Shown: positions 17,442-25,141 of the stretch, piece by piece
How the letters are laid out: each line of letters begins with the position of its first letter
How positions within the stretch are numbered: position 1 is the stretch's first letter
Origin: Bacteroidales bacterium UBA4179
GTDB taxonomy: Bacteria > Bacteroidota > Bacteroidia > Bacteroidales > Dysgonomonadaceae
Direction of reading: 5' to 3'
DNA length: 64,000 bases
Assembly: GCA_002381125.1 (NCBI GenBank)
Contig: DFUT01000030.1
Coordinates: 27,856-91,855, forward strand
Position numbers and translations under genes: made by a program
The notes under the pieces: generated by a model
What the model was told of the DNA's origin: nothing
What the model saw: only the letters and a program-made list of their open reading frames with translations
The model's database searches: none

Positions 17442-18671
17442 TTATTTAATTCGATTAATCAATTCGATACACATCCGGCTGTTGTGGTAAGGACATTTCC
17501 AAAATCCGGCTTTGTCGTTCAGTATGTCTTTATGCCTGTCCTTCGAAACCGACCAGTACCATTCTCCATTTTCTTTGTCAATCAGGTTCTCCTTGATAAA
17601 ATTCCAGGAATTAAAAACTTTTTTGAGATAAGATTCTTTTTTTGAAAGTTGAAATGCATTAAAAAAACCGACAACAGCCTCTGCTTGCGGCCACCAAACG
17701 CTATTTGTGTCAAGATGGTTGTTTACGACGTTTTTTTCGTTCATTAAGGCGCCGTCTTCCCGAAAACCTTTAGCAGCTGCATCCGCAACGCGAAGGACAA
17801 CGTTTCGCACTTTCCCTAGTGTTTCTCTGTCTCCTAAAACAGTAGCTGCTTCATCCAACAGCCAGGACGCTTCTATATCGTGTCCGAAAGATTGAATGAA
17901 CGACTTGCACGCCCAATTTTCATCGAAAAACAAATTCAAATGATATGTTTCGGAATTGATAATTTTGTCGAGGAACAGGTCAATCAAATTTTTCAGCTGC
18001 ATTTCCAATAAAGGATTTTTCCAGACGCGAAACAAATTAGTGTAGGCTTCAAGCAGGTGCAAATGGGTGTTCATCGTTTTTTTTTCGTTGGCATCCTTAT
18101 CGCTCAAACGTACATCGTCAAGCAAAAGCCAATCGCGACTGTATGCTTCGAAATAGCCATTTTTGTCCTTATCAAAACTGTATTTTTCTATCAACGAAAA
18201 AAGTTCTTTTGCCTTTTCCAAAGCCACTGCATTACCGCTTGTACGATAAAATTCAACTAATGCATAAATGAAAAATGCCTGATTGTAAATCTGTTTTTTT
18301 GTGTCGGCAGGCGAACCGTCTGCATTCAGCATCCAATAAGTTCCTCCAAATTCTTCATCAAAAAAATGATTGAAAATATATTCTTTTGCGTGTTCTGCTT
18401 CTTTCAGATAAGCTTTGTTTTTTAAAAGAAAAGCTGCCGAAGAAAAAGTCCACAAAATGCGTGCGTTCAAAATTCCTCCTCTTGGAGCGTTTTTAATCAG
18501 CTTATTTTCACCGGTCATTTGTCCAAAATATCCGCCATGTTCCGAATCTTTCATCTTTTCTTTCCAAAACGGAAGAATATTTTGCGTTAATTCGTTGTGA
18601 ACTTCCTCCTTTAATTTTGTTAAATCAAAAGAAAAAACCCTGTTAACTGTTTGTTTTGAATGATCTGTCAT
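17442..18671 (-). CDS. AGE-family cellobiose/mannobiose 2-epimerase
   Basis: 409 residues, no signal peptide, so cytosolic. It is an (alpha/alpha)6-barrel of the N-acylglucosamine 2-epimerase superfamily, with conserved histidines in N-T-H-L-H-L-L-E-A-Y and F-G-H-D-I-E-A-S-W-L-L and the W-W-P-Q-A-E-A motif. Length and motifs match cellobiose 2-epimerase, which inverts C2 of the reducing-end sugar of beta-1,4 disaccharides. Next to GH26 mannanases and a GH130 phosphorylase the expected substrate is mannobiose, giving beta-mannosyl-(1-4)-glucose for GH130. This route was described in Bacteroides fragilis. It is flanked by the symporter gene and the esterase gene on one operon. Confidence 0.9.
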   Translation of the reverse strand: MTDHSKQTVNRVFSFDLTKLKEEVHNELTQNILPFWKEKMKDSEHGGYFGQMTGENKLIKNAPRGGILNARILWTFSSAAFLLKNKAYLKEAEHAKEYIFNHFFDEEFGGTYWMLNADGSPADTKKQIYNQAFFIYALVEFYRTSGNAVALEKAKELFSLIEKYSFDKDKNGYFEAYSRDWLLLDDVRLSDKDANEKKTMNTHLHLLEAYTNLFRVWKNPLLEMQLKNLIDLFLDKIINSETYHLNLFFDENWACKSFIQSFGHDIEASWLLDEAATVLGDRETLGKVRNVVLRVADAAAKGFREDGALMNEKNVVNNHLDTNSVWWPQAEAVVGFFNAFQLSKKESYLKKVFNSWNFIKENLIDKENGEWYWSVSKDRHKDILNDKAGFWKCPYHNSRMCIELINRIK

Positions 18672-18717
18672 TCCTGAATCAAAGATTTACAATGTTTTGA
18701 CTGATAATTTCAAGTTT

Positions 18718-20145
18718 CTATTGAATAGCCGATTTTGCTCTTTTTTCGTCGAGTTGTTCGATAATTTGTGTCACTTTTTCGTCGGAAAGCGGATAAAATA
18801 ACATACCTATAAATGCCAACAAACAGCAAAATGCGGGAAAAAGACTTATCATAAGTCGCTCACCGAAAATGGTTTCTGCGGTCTGTTGTGCAACCTGCGG
18901 ATTGTAATTGAAGATTGCTAAAATCCAACCGCTTAAAGCTGCTCCCAACGCCCACCCCAATTTTTGAGACATAGAAGAAGACGAGAAAATCAATCCGGTT
19001 GCACGTCGCCCCGTAGTCAGTTCCTGATGATCGACAATATCGGCAAACATTGACCAGAGCAGTGGCAGTACATAACCGGCGAAAATAGAAGTAAAGAATT
19101 GAAGAATGAGAATCAGCGTAACATTATTTGAAACAAAATAAAAGCCTGTACTCAAAATTCCTGCCATAAGAATGGAAATCATATACGTCCTTTTTTTACC
19201 GTATTTTGCCGATATGGTAGGTGCTGCCATTACTCCAATCAGATTGGCAGCCTGACCGACAAGGAAATAAATGGTTGTCATATCCCATCCGGTGCCTTCC
19301 ATTTTATAATTTACCTGAACATAATCGCGAAAATAGTAAATTGCCACGCTGTCGCGTATGGCATTGAAAAGCAAAGCGGCTAATCCTGTTCCGATTAAAA
19401 TCCACCAGGGGGTGTTGTGAAAAAGATTCTTCAAATCCTGTTTGACGGAAACATTTTCTTCAGTTTCGATTTGCGTTACACGTTCTTTAGTCCAACTAAA
19501 ACACAGTAAAAACAAAACAACACAAACAATTCCGATTGTTCCAACGCCTAAAACCCAACCGATAGGGGCAGTACTAATTGAATTTTCTGCTGTTTTTACA
19601 ATGGTTTCTCCTCCAAAACGTCCTGCATAAAAATCAACCAACGGTTGCAATAGCATGAAAGTTACAAAACTGCCGATAAATGCAAACGACATACGGTAGG
19701 ATGAAAGTGCGTTGCGTTCGATCGGATTTGAAGTAATGGATCCCAACAATGAAGCATAAGGCACATTAATCAGCGAATACACAATCATCATCAGCGAATA
19801 TGTAACGTAGGCGTAAATAAGTTTTCCGGTTTGGCCGAAATCGGGAGTGTAAAAAGTTATGACGCCCATCACGGCAAAGGGAATGGCAAACCAAAGAAGG
19901 TATGGGCGATATTTTCCCCAACGGGTTTTGGTGCGGTCGCTCATTATACCCACGAATACATCGAAAAAAGAATCCCACAAACGTGCCACAAGAAACATTG
20001 TTCCGGCAGCTGCAGCGGTTATTCCAAAGACATCAGTGTAGAAAAACAATGAATACATCCCAAAGATCTTCCAAAACATGGAAGAGGCTGCATCACCAAA
20101 ACCATAACCAATCTTTTCCCTTAACCCGATTTTTTCTGTAGTCAT
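18718..20145 (-). CDS. GPH-family sugar:cation symporter
   Basis: 475 residues with about 12 hydrophobic segments and no signal peptide, in the MelB-like glycoside-pentoside-hexuronide family of the major facilitator superfamily. The start G-L-R-E-K-I-G-Y-G-F-G-D and the D-x-x-x-G-x-x-x-D-R-T-K-T-R-W-G-K-Y-R-P loop between helices 2 and 3 are family hallmarks. As an inner-membrane carrier it should bring mannobiose or short mannosaccharides from periplasm to cytosol, where the epimerase and GH130 work. Its position between the GH5 gene and the epimerase supports that. The specific sugar is inference. Confidence 0.9.
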   Translation of the reverse strand: MTTEKIGLREKIGYGFGDAASSMFWKIFGMYSLFFYTDVFGITAAAAGTMFLVARLWDSFFDVFVGIMSDRTKTRWGKYRPYLLWFAIPFAVMGVITFYTPDFGQTGKLIYAYVTYSLMMIVYSLINVPYASLLGSITSNPIERNALSSYRMSFAFIGSFVTFMLLQPLVDFYAGRFGGETIVKTAENSISTAPIGWVLGVGTIGIVCVVLFLLCFSWTKERVTQIETEENVSVKQDLKNLFHNTPWWILIGTGLAALLFNAIRDSVAIYYFRDYVQVNYKMEGTGWDMTTIYFLVGQAANLIGVMAAPTISAKYGKKRTYMISILMAGILSTGFYFVSNNVTLILILQFFTSIFAGYVLPLLWSMFADIVDHQELTTGRRATGLIFSSSSMSQKLGWALGAALSGWILAIFNYNPQVAQQTAETIFGERLMISLFPAFCCLLAFIGMLFYPLSDEKVTQIIEQLDEKRAKSAIQ

Positions 20146-20196
20146 TCTTTTGTTTAATGCTAAAAAAATAAATCAATAATAATTGTTTTTGTTACT

Positions 20197-21258
20197 CTAA
20201 TTTACACTTTGTACAGTAGGCATAGCATCTTTTATAAGAGCATTGACCAATTGAGTTCGATATGTTTTTGTTTGCGGGTCGTAAATACCAAATCCGGAAT
20301 TCCATTCCCAGTATGCCCAACTAAATCCTTGCTGTTCGAACCATCGGGAAAGGAAACGTGTCCATTTTACTCGCGAATCCATATCGGCTTTTGAATAAGC
20401 TCCAAACTCACCGATATGTATGGGAATATTTTTTGATTTTGACAAAGCAATGGCTGCTTGAAATTCATTCATTACCGCTTGCCGTTCAGCTTGCGTGTCG
20501 TTCCATTTTGTCCCCAGCCAGGCATCGGAATCTTCTACCCATTCAGCTCCCTGATGCGTGAACTGAAAAGGATTGTAGTAATGTATGGTGAGAATCAAAT
20601 GATTATCATTGGGAACAATGGTAAGCGACTTCAATGCTGAAGTGCCGCCCCATTCAGCAACACCCAGCAGTACACAACGTTGCGGATTTGTTTCTCGAAT
20701 TACTCTCAGTGCATCCCTGTAATAGTCGTTCCAAAGACCCGCGGTAAGTTTATCGTGTGGTTCATTTAATATTTCAAACACTAAACTGTCGGGATAATCT
20801 TTAAAATATTCTGAAATCTGTTTCCATTGCGACAAGAAGCGAGCTTTTTGTCCTTGCGGATCAGCCATTAAATCGTTATGATGGTGCATATTGATAATAA
20901 TGTGCAATTTATTGTTCAAAGCAGCATCTACAACCGATTTTACAGTTTTGAAAAATTCGGGATCAATGGTATATGGCGAAGTGCTCATGCTGCGGTCGTC
21001 TCTTTCCCATTTGATGGGTACACGAACATGCGTAAAGCCTAATTCGGCAATTTTTCTGAAGTCATCGACATCAAAAGGCGATTGCCACGATTGATCGGCT
21101 TCAAAAGTATTGCCAATATTTATCCCACGCCCTAACCGCTGATTCATTTCATTTGCTGTTGCCCACTGTTTTTCGTGAGAAGACTCCGAATTCGATTTTT
21201 GACAACTTGTAATAGAGAAAACAAGTATAAACAATAAGATTAATTTGCTAGCTTTCAT
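20197..21258 (-). CDS. GH5 endo-glucanase/mannanase lipoprotein (GH5_25-like)
   Basis: 353 residues with a lipoprotein signal (S-I-T-S-C, Cys19), so probably anchored in the outer membrane. The GH5 barrel begins R-G-I-N-I-G-N-T-F-E. Acid/base Glu166 is in E-I-L-N-E-P-H, and nucleophile Glu284 in H-I-G-E-F-G-A-Y. Long stretches (H-Y-Y-N-P-F-x-F-T-H-Q-G-A-E-W-V, A-E-W-G-G, W-A-Y-W-E) closely resemble what I recall of Thermotoga maritima Cel5A, a GH5_25 enzyme active on both beta-glucan and mannan. That double activity would suit mixed-backbone glucomannan. The resemblance is from memory, not a computed alignment. Confidence 0.85.
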   Translation of the reverse strand: MKASKLILLFILVFSITSCQKSNSESSHEKQWATANEMNQRLGRGINIGNTFEADQSWQSPFDVDDFRKIAELGFTHVRVPIKWERDDRSMSTSPYTIDPEFFKTVKSVVDAALNNKLHIIINMHHHNDLMADPQGQKARFLSQWKQISEYFKDYPDSLVFEILNEPHDKLTAGLWNDYYRDALRVIRETNPQRCVLLGVAEWGGTSALKSLTIVPNDNHLILTIHYYNPFQFTHQGAEWVEDSDAWLGTKWNDTQAERQAVMNEFQAAIALSKSKNIPIHIGEFGAYSKADMDSRVKWTRFLSRWFEQQGFSWAYWEWNSGFGIYDPQTKTYRTQLVNALIKDAMPTVQSVN

Positions 21259-21343
21259 TGTATTGAATATATTACGATATTAGAAGAATAGTGTCGCAAG
21301 TTTTTCTGCTATATCTGGCACTAAATTAAGCAAAACTATTCGA

Positions 21344-22510
21344 TTAATAACTGATTGATTTGTTTTTGAGAATTAAATCTTTAATTTTTAATACAGAAAC
21401 ATACGAATAAAATCCGTCAGAAGGCGTGTTAAGACAATAATCCACGAGCCTGTCGATGGTGGAAGTTGCCACATGCATCCGCGTATCGGACGATGCATAA
21501 TAAATGAAAACTTTACCATCGTCATCGGCTATCCAGCCATTACTGAACACAACGTTTGAAACGTCACCAACTCTTTCTTCTCCTTCGGGGGCGAGAAAAT
21601 ACCCGGCCGGTGAAGCAATCAACTCCGATGGATCGTCCAACGATGTCATGTATAAATACAAAACATAACGCAAGCCGGCTGCACAACCTCTCACCCCATG
21701 AGCTAAGTGCAGCCATCCTTTAGGAGTTTTGATGGGTGCAGGTCCTTCGCCATTTTTCATCTCCTTGATGGTATGATAATAACGCTGATCGATTGTTTTT
21801 TCATATGTTACGATAGCATTTTCAATGTCGTCAATCAAAGCCCATCCAATTCCACCTCCTGTACCCGCTTCAATAAAACTATCCTGAGGTCGGGTGTAAA
21901 ATGCATATTTCCCATTGACAAATTCGGGATGCAATACAACATTTCGTTGCTGACTTTTTGACTTTAGGTCGGGGAGACGTTCCCACTTCTTCAAATCCTT
22001 GGTACGAGCAATTCCCGCACTTGCAACAGCCGAAGACAAATCGGGATTACTTTTGTCTTTTCTTTCTGCACAAAAAATGCCATAGATCCAACCATCTTCG
22101 TGTGCTGTCAACCTCATATCGTAAACATTGGTTGCGGGATCATCGTTTTCGGGCATAGTAATCGGTTCTTCCCAAAATCGAAAATTATCAATTCCGTTGG
22201 GACTTTCGGCAACGGCAAAAAACGATTTTCTGTCCACACCTTCTACCCTTGCTACCAACAGATATTTATTATGCCATTTAATGGCACCGGAATTCATTAC
22301 AGCATTCATCCCAATTCTTTCCATCAGGAATGGGTTGGTCTTTTCATTCAAATCGTATCGCCACGAAACAGGGACATGAGCCGCGGTGAGAATGGGATTT
22401 TTATAACGCTGAAACCATCCGTTGCTTTGGTCGACAGGAAAATTTTTTGTGATAATCAATCTTTCCTGATTTTCAAACAATCTTTTCACTTGTTCTTGAA
22501 ATGGGTTCAT
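21344..22510 (-). CDS. GH130 4-O-beta-D-mannosyl-D-glucose phosphorylase
   Basis: 388 residues from an ATG at 22510. The frame could extend to a TTG at 22525, two bases beyond the GH26 stop, but ATG is preferred. With it, the catalytic Asp of N-V-Y-D-M-R-L falls at residue 131, the number I recall for the Bacteroides fragilis enzyme. No signal peptide, so cytosolic. It is a five-bladed propeller that uses phosphate to split beta-mannosyl-(1-4)-glucose into alpha-mannose-1-phosphate and glucose, saving ATP. Downstream of GH26 genes and on the same operon as an AGE epimerase, it completes the mannobiose route. The length and the G-R-x-E-G-V-D-R-K-S-F-like stretch (V-A-R-V-E-G-V-D-R-K-S) suit subfamily GH130_1. 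Confidence 0.9.
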   Translation of the reverse strand: MNPFQEQVKRLFENQERLIITKNFPVDQSNGWFQRYKNPILTAAHVPVSWRYDLNEKTNPFLMERIGMNAVMNSGAIKWHNKYLLVARVEGVDRKSFFAVAESPNGIDNFRFWEEPITMPENDDPATNVYDMRLTAHEDGWIYGIFCAERKDKSNPDLSSAVASAGIARTKDLKKWERLPDLKSKSQQRNVVLHPEFVNGKYAFYTRPQDSFIEAGTGGGIGWALIDDIENAIVTYEKTIDQRYYHTIKEMKNGEGPAPIKTPKGWLHLAHGVRGCAAGLRYVLYLYMTSLDDPSELIASPAGYFLAPEGEERVGDVSNVVFSNGWIADDDGKVFIYYASSDTRMHVATSTIDRLVDYCLNTPSDGFYSYVSVLKIKDLILKNKSISY

Positions 22511-22526
22511 AACTTTTTGCTTCAAT

Positions 22527-23663
22527 TCATTTGTATAAATTCGGAATATCTTTACAAAAAAACGTTTTGGGATAATGATAAAACTTTATAAAATCAGCTG
22601 CAGATTTTTGACCGGGATAAGGCGCATAATAATGATTTTCTCTTTCTCTTGCGTTACGCCAAACCATTACGTAGCTTATTGGATATTTATCAACAATTGG
22701 CAGCAAAACACTAGTCCACCAATTAGCAATGGGAATGGCTTCCAGTCCGGTTTCGGTCAAAGCAATGGGTTTATTTCGCTTTTTCCCTTCGTTGGTCATA
22801 AATGAAAGAATGGCATTTAACGAATTTTGAAACGATTCGATTCCGGCTTCATTGTCGCGGTGATAACCATCGAGTCCCAAAATATCGACATATTCGTCGC
22901 CCGGATAACGTTCCATATAAATCTGTCCGGGCCCTTGAATATCGGGCGAATAGGCATAAAGCAAATTATTCACTCCATTTTCTTGCATAAATTCGACTGC
23001 CATCTTCCAAAGTTGCTTATATTCCTCGGGCGCACAAAGGTCTTTTCCCCACCAAAACCAACTTCCGGTATGTTCGTGCCACGGACGGAATACGATCGGT
23101 ATTTTTATTCCCTCTTCCGTTTTAAGCGAATTAAAAAAATCGGCAGCATGCTGTAGCCATCCTAAAAATTTTTCATGATTCTTCCCACCAGGTAAAATAG
23201 AAGATACCACACCTTCCGTCTTTATATCCCACGAATCACCATCAGTAAAAGGATTGTTCATATGCCAACTTATTGTTATCATTCCTCCACGATTATATTG
23301 ATGGATGATCTCTTGACGAATTTTTTCGAAAGATACGTTATCGATATTTTTTTCTGCTTTCAACTCGATTTTCCCTAAATCGAATCCGATCACAGCAGGA
23401 TAATCACCGATTACACTTTTCACGTCAGAACGTCCTTCATCGCCTTCCCAGCCAATTCCGTATAGTGGATCGTCCTGATGACCAAACATAAATCCTTTTT
23501 GGGAAATTATTTTAAGATTTTTGAGAAGATTTTGAGTTTCGGGGGTTAATGTTTTTATTCTCTTATTCTGATTGTTGTTCGTTATACATGATTGTTGAGA
23601 AAAAGCTTTTATACAAATTAAAGACAACACAATGACAACTATTTGAAAGCGATATTTTTTCAT
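22527..23663 (-). CDS. GH26 beta-mannanase, secreted
   Basis: 378 residues with a signal peptide (M-K-K-Y-R-F-Q-I-V-V-I-V-L-S-L-I ... A-F-S-Q). The GH26 barrel has acid/base Glu197 in R-P-W-H-E-H-T-G-S-W-F-W-W-G and nucleophile Glu304 in A-L-T-E-T-G-L-E. Both catalytic residues and the W-F-W-W-G subsite stretch are intact. A Cys at residue 26 follows S-Q-Q-S rather than a lipobox, so this copy is probably periplasmic while its neighbour is lipidated. That split (surface endo-enzyme plus periplasmic mannobiose-releasing enzyme) is a known arrangement in mannan PULs, though here it is inference. It starts 9 bases after the other GH26. Confidence 0.9.
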   Translation of the reverse strand: MKKYRFQIVVIVLSLICIKAFSQQSCITNNNQNKRIKTLTPETQNLLKNLKIISQKGFMFGHQDDPLYGIGWEGDEGRSDVKSVIGDYPAVIGFDLGKIELKAEKNIDNVSFEKIRQEIIHQYNRGGMITISWHMNNPFTDGDSWDIKTEGVVSSILPGGKNHEKFLGWLQHAADFFNSLKTEEGIKIPIVFRPWHEHTGSWFWWGKDLCAPEEYKQLWKMAVEFMQENGVNNLLYAYSPDIQGPGQIYMERYPGDEYVDILGLDGYHRDNEAGIESFQNSLNAILSFMTNEGKKRNKPIALTETGLEAIPIANWWTSVLLPIVDKYPISYVMVWRNARERENHYYAPYPGQKSAADFIKFYHYPKTFFCKDIPNLYK

Positions 23664-23672
23664 ATTTGCAAA

Positions 23673-25010
23673 TTATTTTAAGTCAGGCATTTCATCACGA
23701 GTTATTACGTGAGAATTATTCATTACCGTTCGCCAATAGGCAGCGCCATTTTGAGAATCATCTCTTGTATAACTGCCATACCAAGGCATGAACCAAAGCC
23801 AGGTATCACCTTTTTCAAACATCAAATTCGGATCAGGAATTCCACCACATTCAGTAAGTGCGATCATTTTTCTGCTTGAGACGAGAGCTTTAACTTTATT
23901 GAATTCCATCAATTGCGAATCGTGAATATTGGTTTTTGGATATAAATCTCGTCCCACGATATCCACATATTCGTCACCGGGATACCAATCAGGGTCATTC
24001 CCTTCTGAAGTCCACACCCAAATCAAATTATCCAGATGATGATAATTAGTCATTCTCTCGAACATGAGTTTCCAAAGCGATTTGAATGGTGCGACTCCTT
24101 TTGCTCCCCACCAAAACCATCCGCCGGCAGCTTCATGTAAGGGTCGCCAAATTACAGGAATGCCTTTTAATTTCATACTATTAAGATAACCAGAGATGAT
24201 ATCAATATCTTTTACCATTAACCGATATTCTTCAGAATTTTCGTCCAAAATTTTACTGACATCGAAAAGCGTTTGATCGGATTTACTCCCGTAATAGAAT
24301 GCATATTGACCTGAAATACCACTGTTTGCCGGCACATTCCAATGCCACATGACTGCTACCAATCCATTTGATCGCCACCAATTTTCAACAACTGACATAT
24401 TACTATAATCAATCCAATTTGAAGGTGAAAAAACATGATGTATAAAGTCGAAACAATTCAATGCTGGATATTTCCCTGTTTGAGCATAAACCCAATCGGC
24501 TTCATCCGTGTTCCAGTTGACGTTTGCCATTGTACCCGAAATGGTTTTCATTCCGTAAGTTTGCTTTAAAAAATCCATGATTTTTTGTGCTTCAGGAGAA
24601 AAAATTCTTGCAGGCGGAGTATAAGTAGTAAAAGCCAACTTAATTTCTGTTGGAATAAATACTCCTGTCGGGCCTTTTATGGTATTTGGAGGAATAATCA
24701 GTGTATATAAAGTTCCCGGCTCCAAATCAGAAGGCAAAATAACTTTTAAGTCTTTTTGAATGCCGGGTCTTACATCATTTAAAGCAATGCCGTTCAACGT
24801 TATTTCGTATCCACTTTTCAGCGTAACATTTTCATTGAAAATCAGAACAATTTCTTTTGTATAGATTGAGACATCCGCTTCACCATTTGCAGGCATGGAC
24901 GAAACTAATTCTAGAGTAAGTATTTCAAGAATACCATCATCTGATTTTTTGCAGGAATAAAAAAACATTAATAATAAGCAGAGAAACAGAATAGCAGATT
25001 TATAATTCAT
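23673..25010 (-). CDS. GH26 mannanase lipoprotein with N-terminal Ig-like domain
   Basis: 445 residues from an ATG at 25010. A Met 78 bases upstream would place the start inside the terminator hairpin at 25071-25125 and gives no better signal. The chosen start gives a lipobox F-F-Y-S-C (Cys20). Residues about 30-130 form a bacterial Ig-like (Big_5 type) domain: M-P-A-N-G-E-A-D-V-S-I ... I-V-L-I-F-N-E-N-V. GH26 follows, with acid/base Glu293 in R-P-L-H-E-A-A-G-G-W-F-W-W-G and nucleophile Glu387 in A-L-T-E-C-G-G. Probably the outer-surface endo-mannanase that feeds SusCD. It is the first enzyme gene after the transport/binding genes. Confidence 0.9.
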   Translation of the reverse strand: MNYKSAILFLCLLLMFFYSCKKSDDGILEILTLELVSSMPANGEADVSIYTKEIVLIFNENVTLKSGYEITLNGIALNDVRPGIQKDLKVILPSDLEPGTLYTLIIPPNTIKGPTGVFIPTEIKLAFTTYTPPARIFSPEAQKIMDFLKQTYGMKTISGTMANVNWNTDEADWVYAQTGKYPALNCFDFIHHVFSPSNWIDYSNMSVVENWWRSNGLVAVMWHWNVPANSGISGQYAFYYGSKSDQTLFDVSKILDENSEEYRLMVKDIDIISGYLNSMKLKGIPVIWRPLHEAAGGWFWWGAKGVAPFKSLWKLMFERMTNYHHLDNLIWVWTSEGNDPDWYPGDEYVDIVGRDLYPKTNIHDSQLMEFNKVKALVSSRKMIALTECGGIPDPNLMFEKGDTWLWFMPWYGSYTRDDSQNGAAYWRTVMNNSHVITRDEMPDLK

Positions 25011-25070
25011 GAGAGCACAAATTTCGACTGGTGCAATATTCCACGCTAAATAAAATATCAGAAAAACAAT

Positions 25071-25125
25071 AAAAAAAGAGGATGTCATAAAAATGAATAT
25101 CTATTAATTTTTTCAGACATCCTCT
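25071..25125 (-). terminator. Intra-operon terminator between binding-protein and enzyme genes
   Basis: In the minus-strand transcript AGAGGATGTC (complement of 25116-25125) pairs perfectly with GACATCCTCT (complement of 25077-25086). Inside the loop 25107-25112 can pair with 25089-25094, lengthening the stem. Six further T residues (complement of 25071-25076) follow at once, as in an intrinsic terminator. It lies 16 bases past the stop of the IPT/TIG gene and 60 bases before the GH26 start. So part of the susC-susD-SGBP message should end here and part should read on into the enzymes. Confidence 0.8.
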
Positions 25126-25141
25126 ACAGCAATCAATTTTT

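Noticed and set aside
25011..25088. Longer start for the second GH26 protein
   Set aside because: The extension would overlap the terminator hairpin and places a hydrophobic segment before a second, complete lipoprotein signal.
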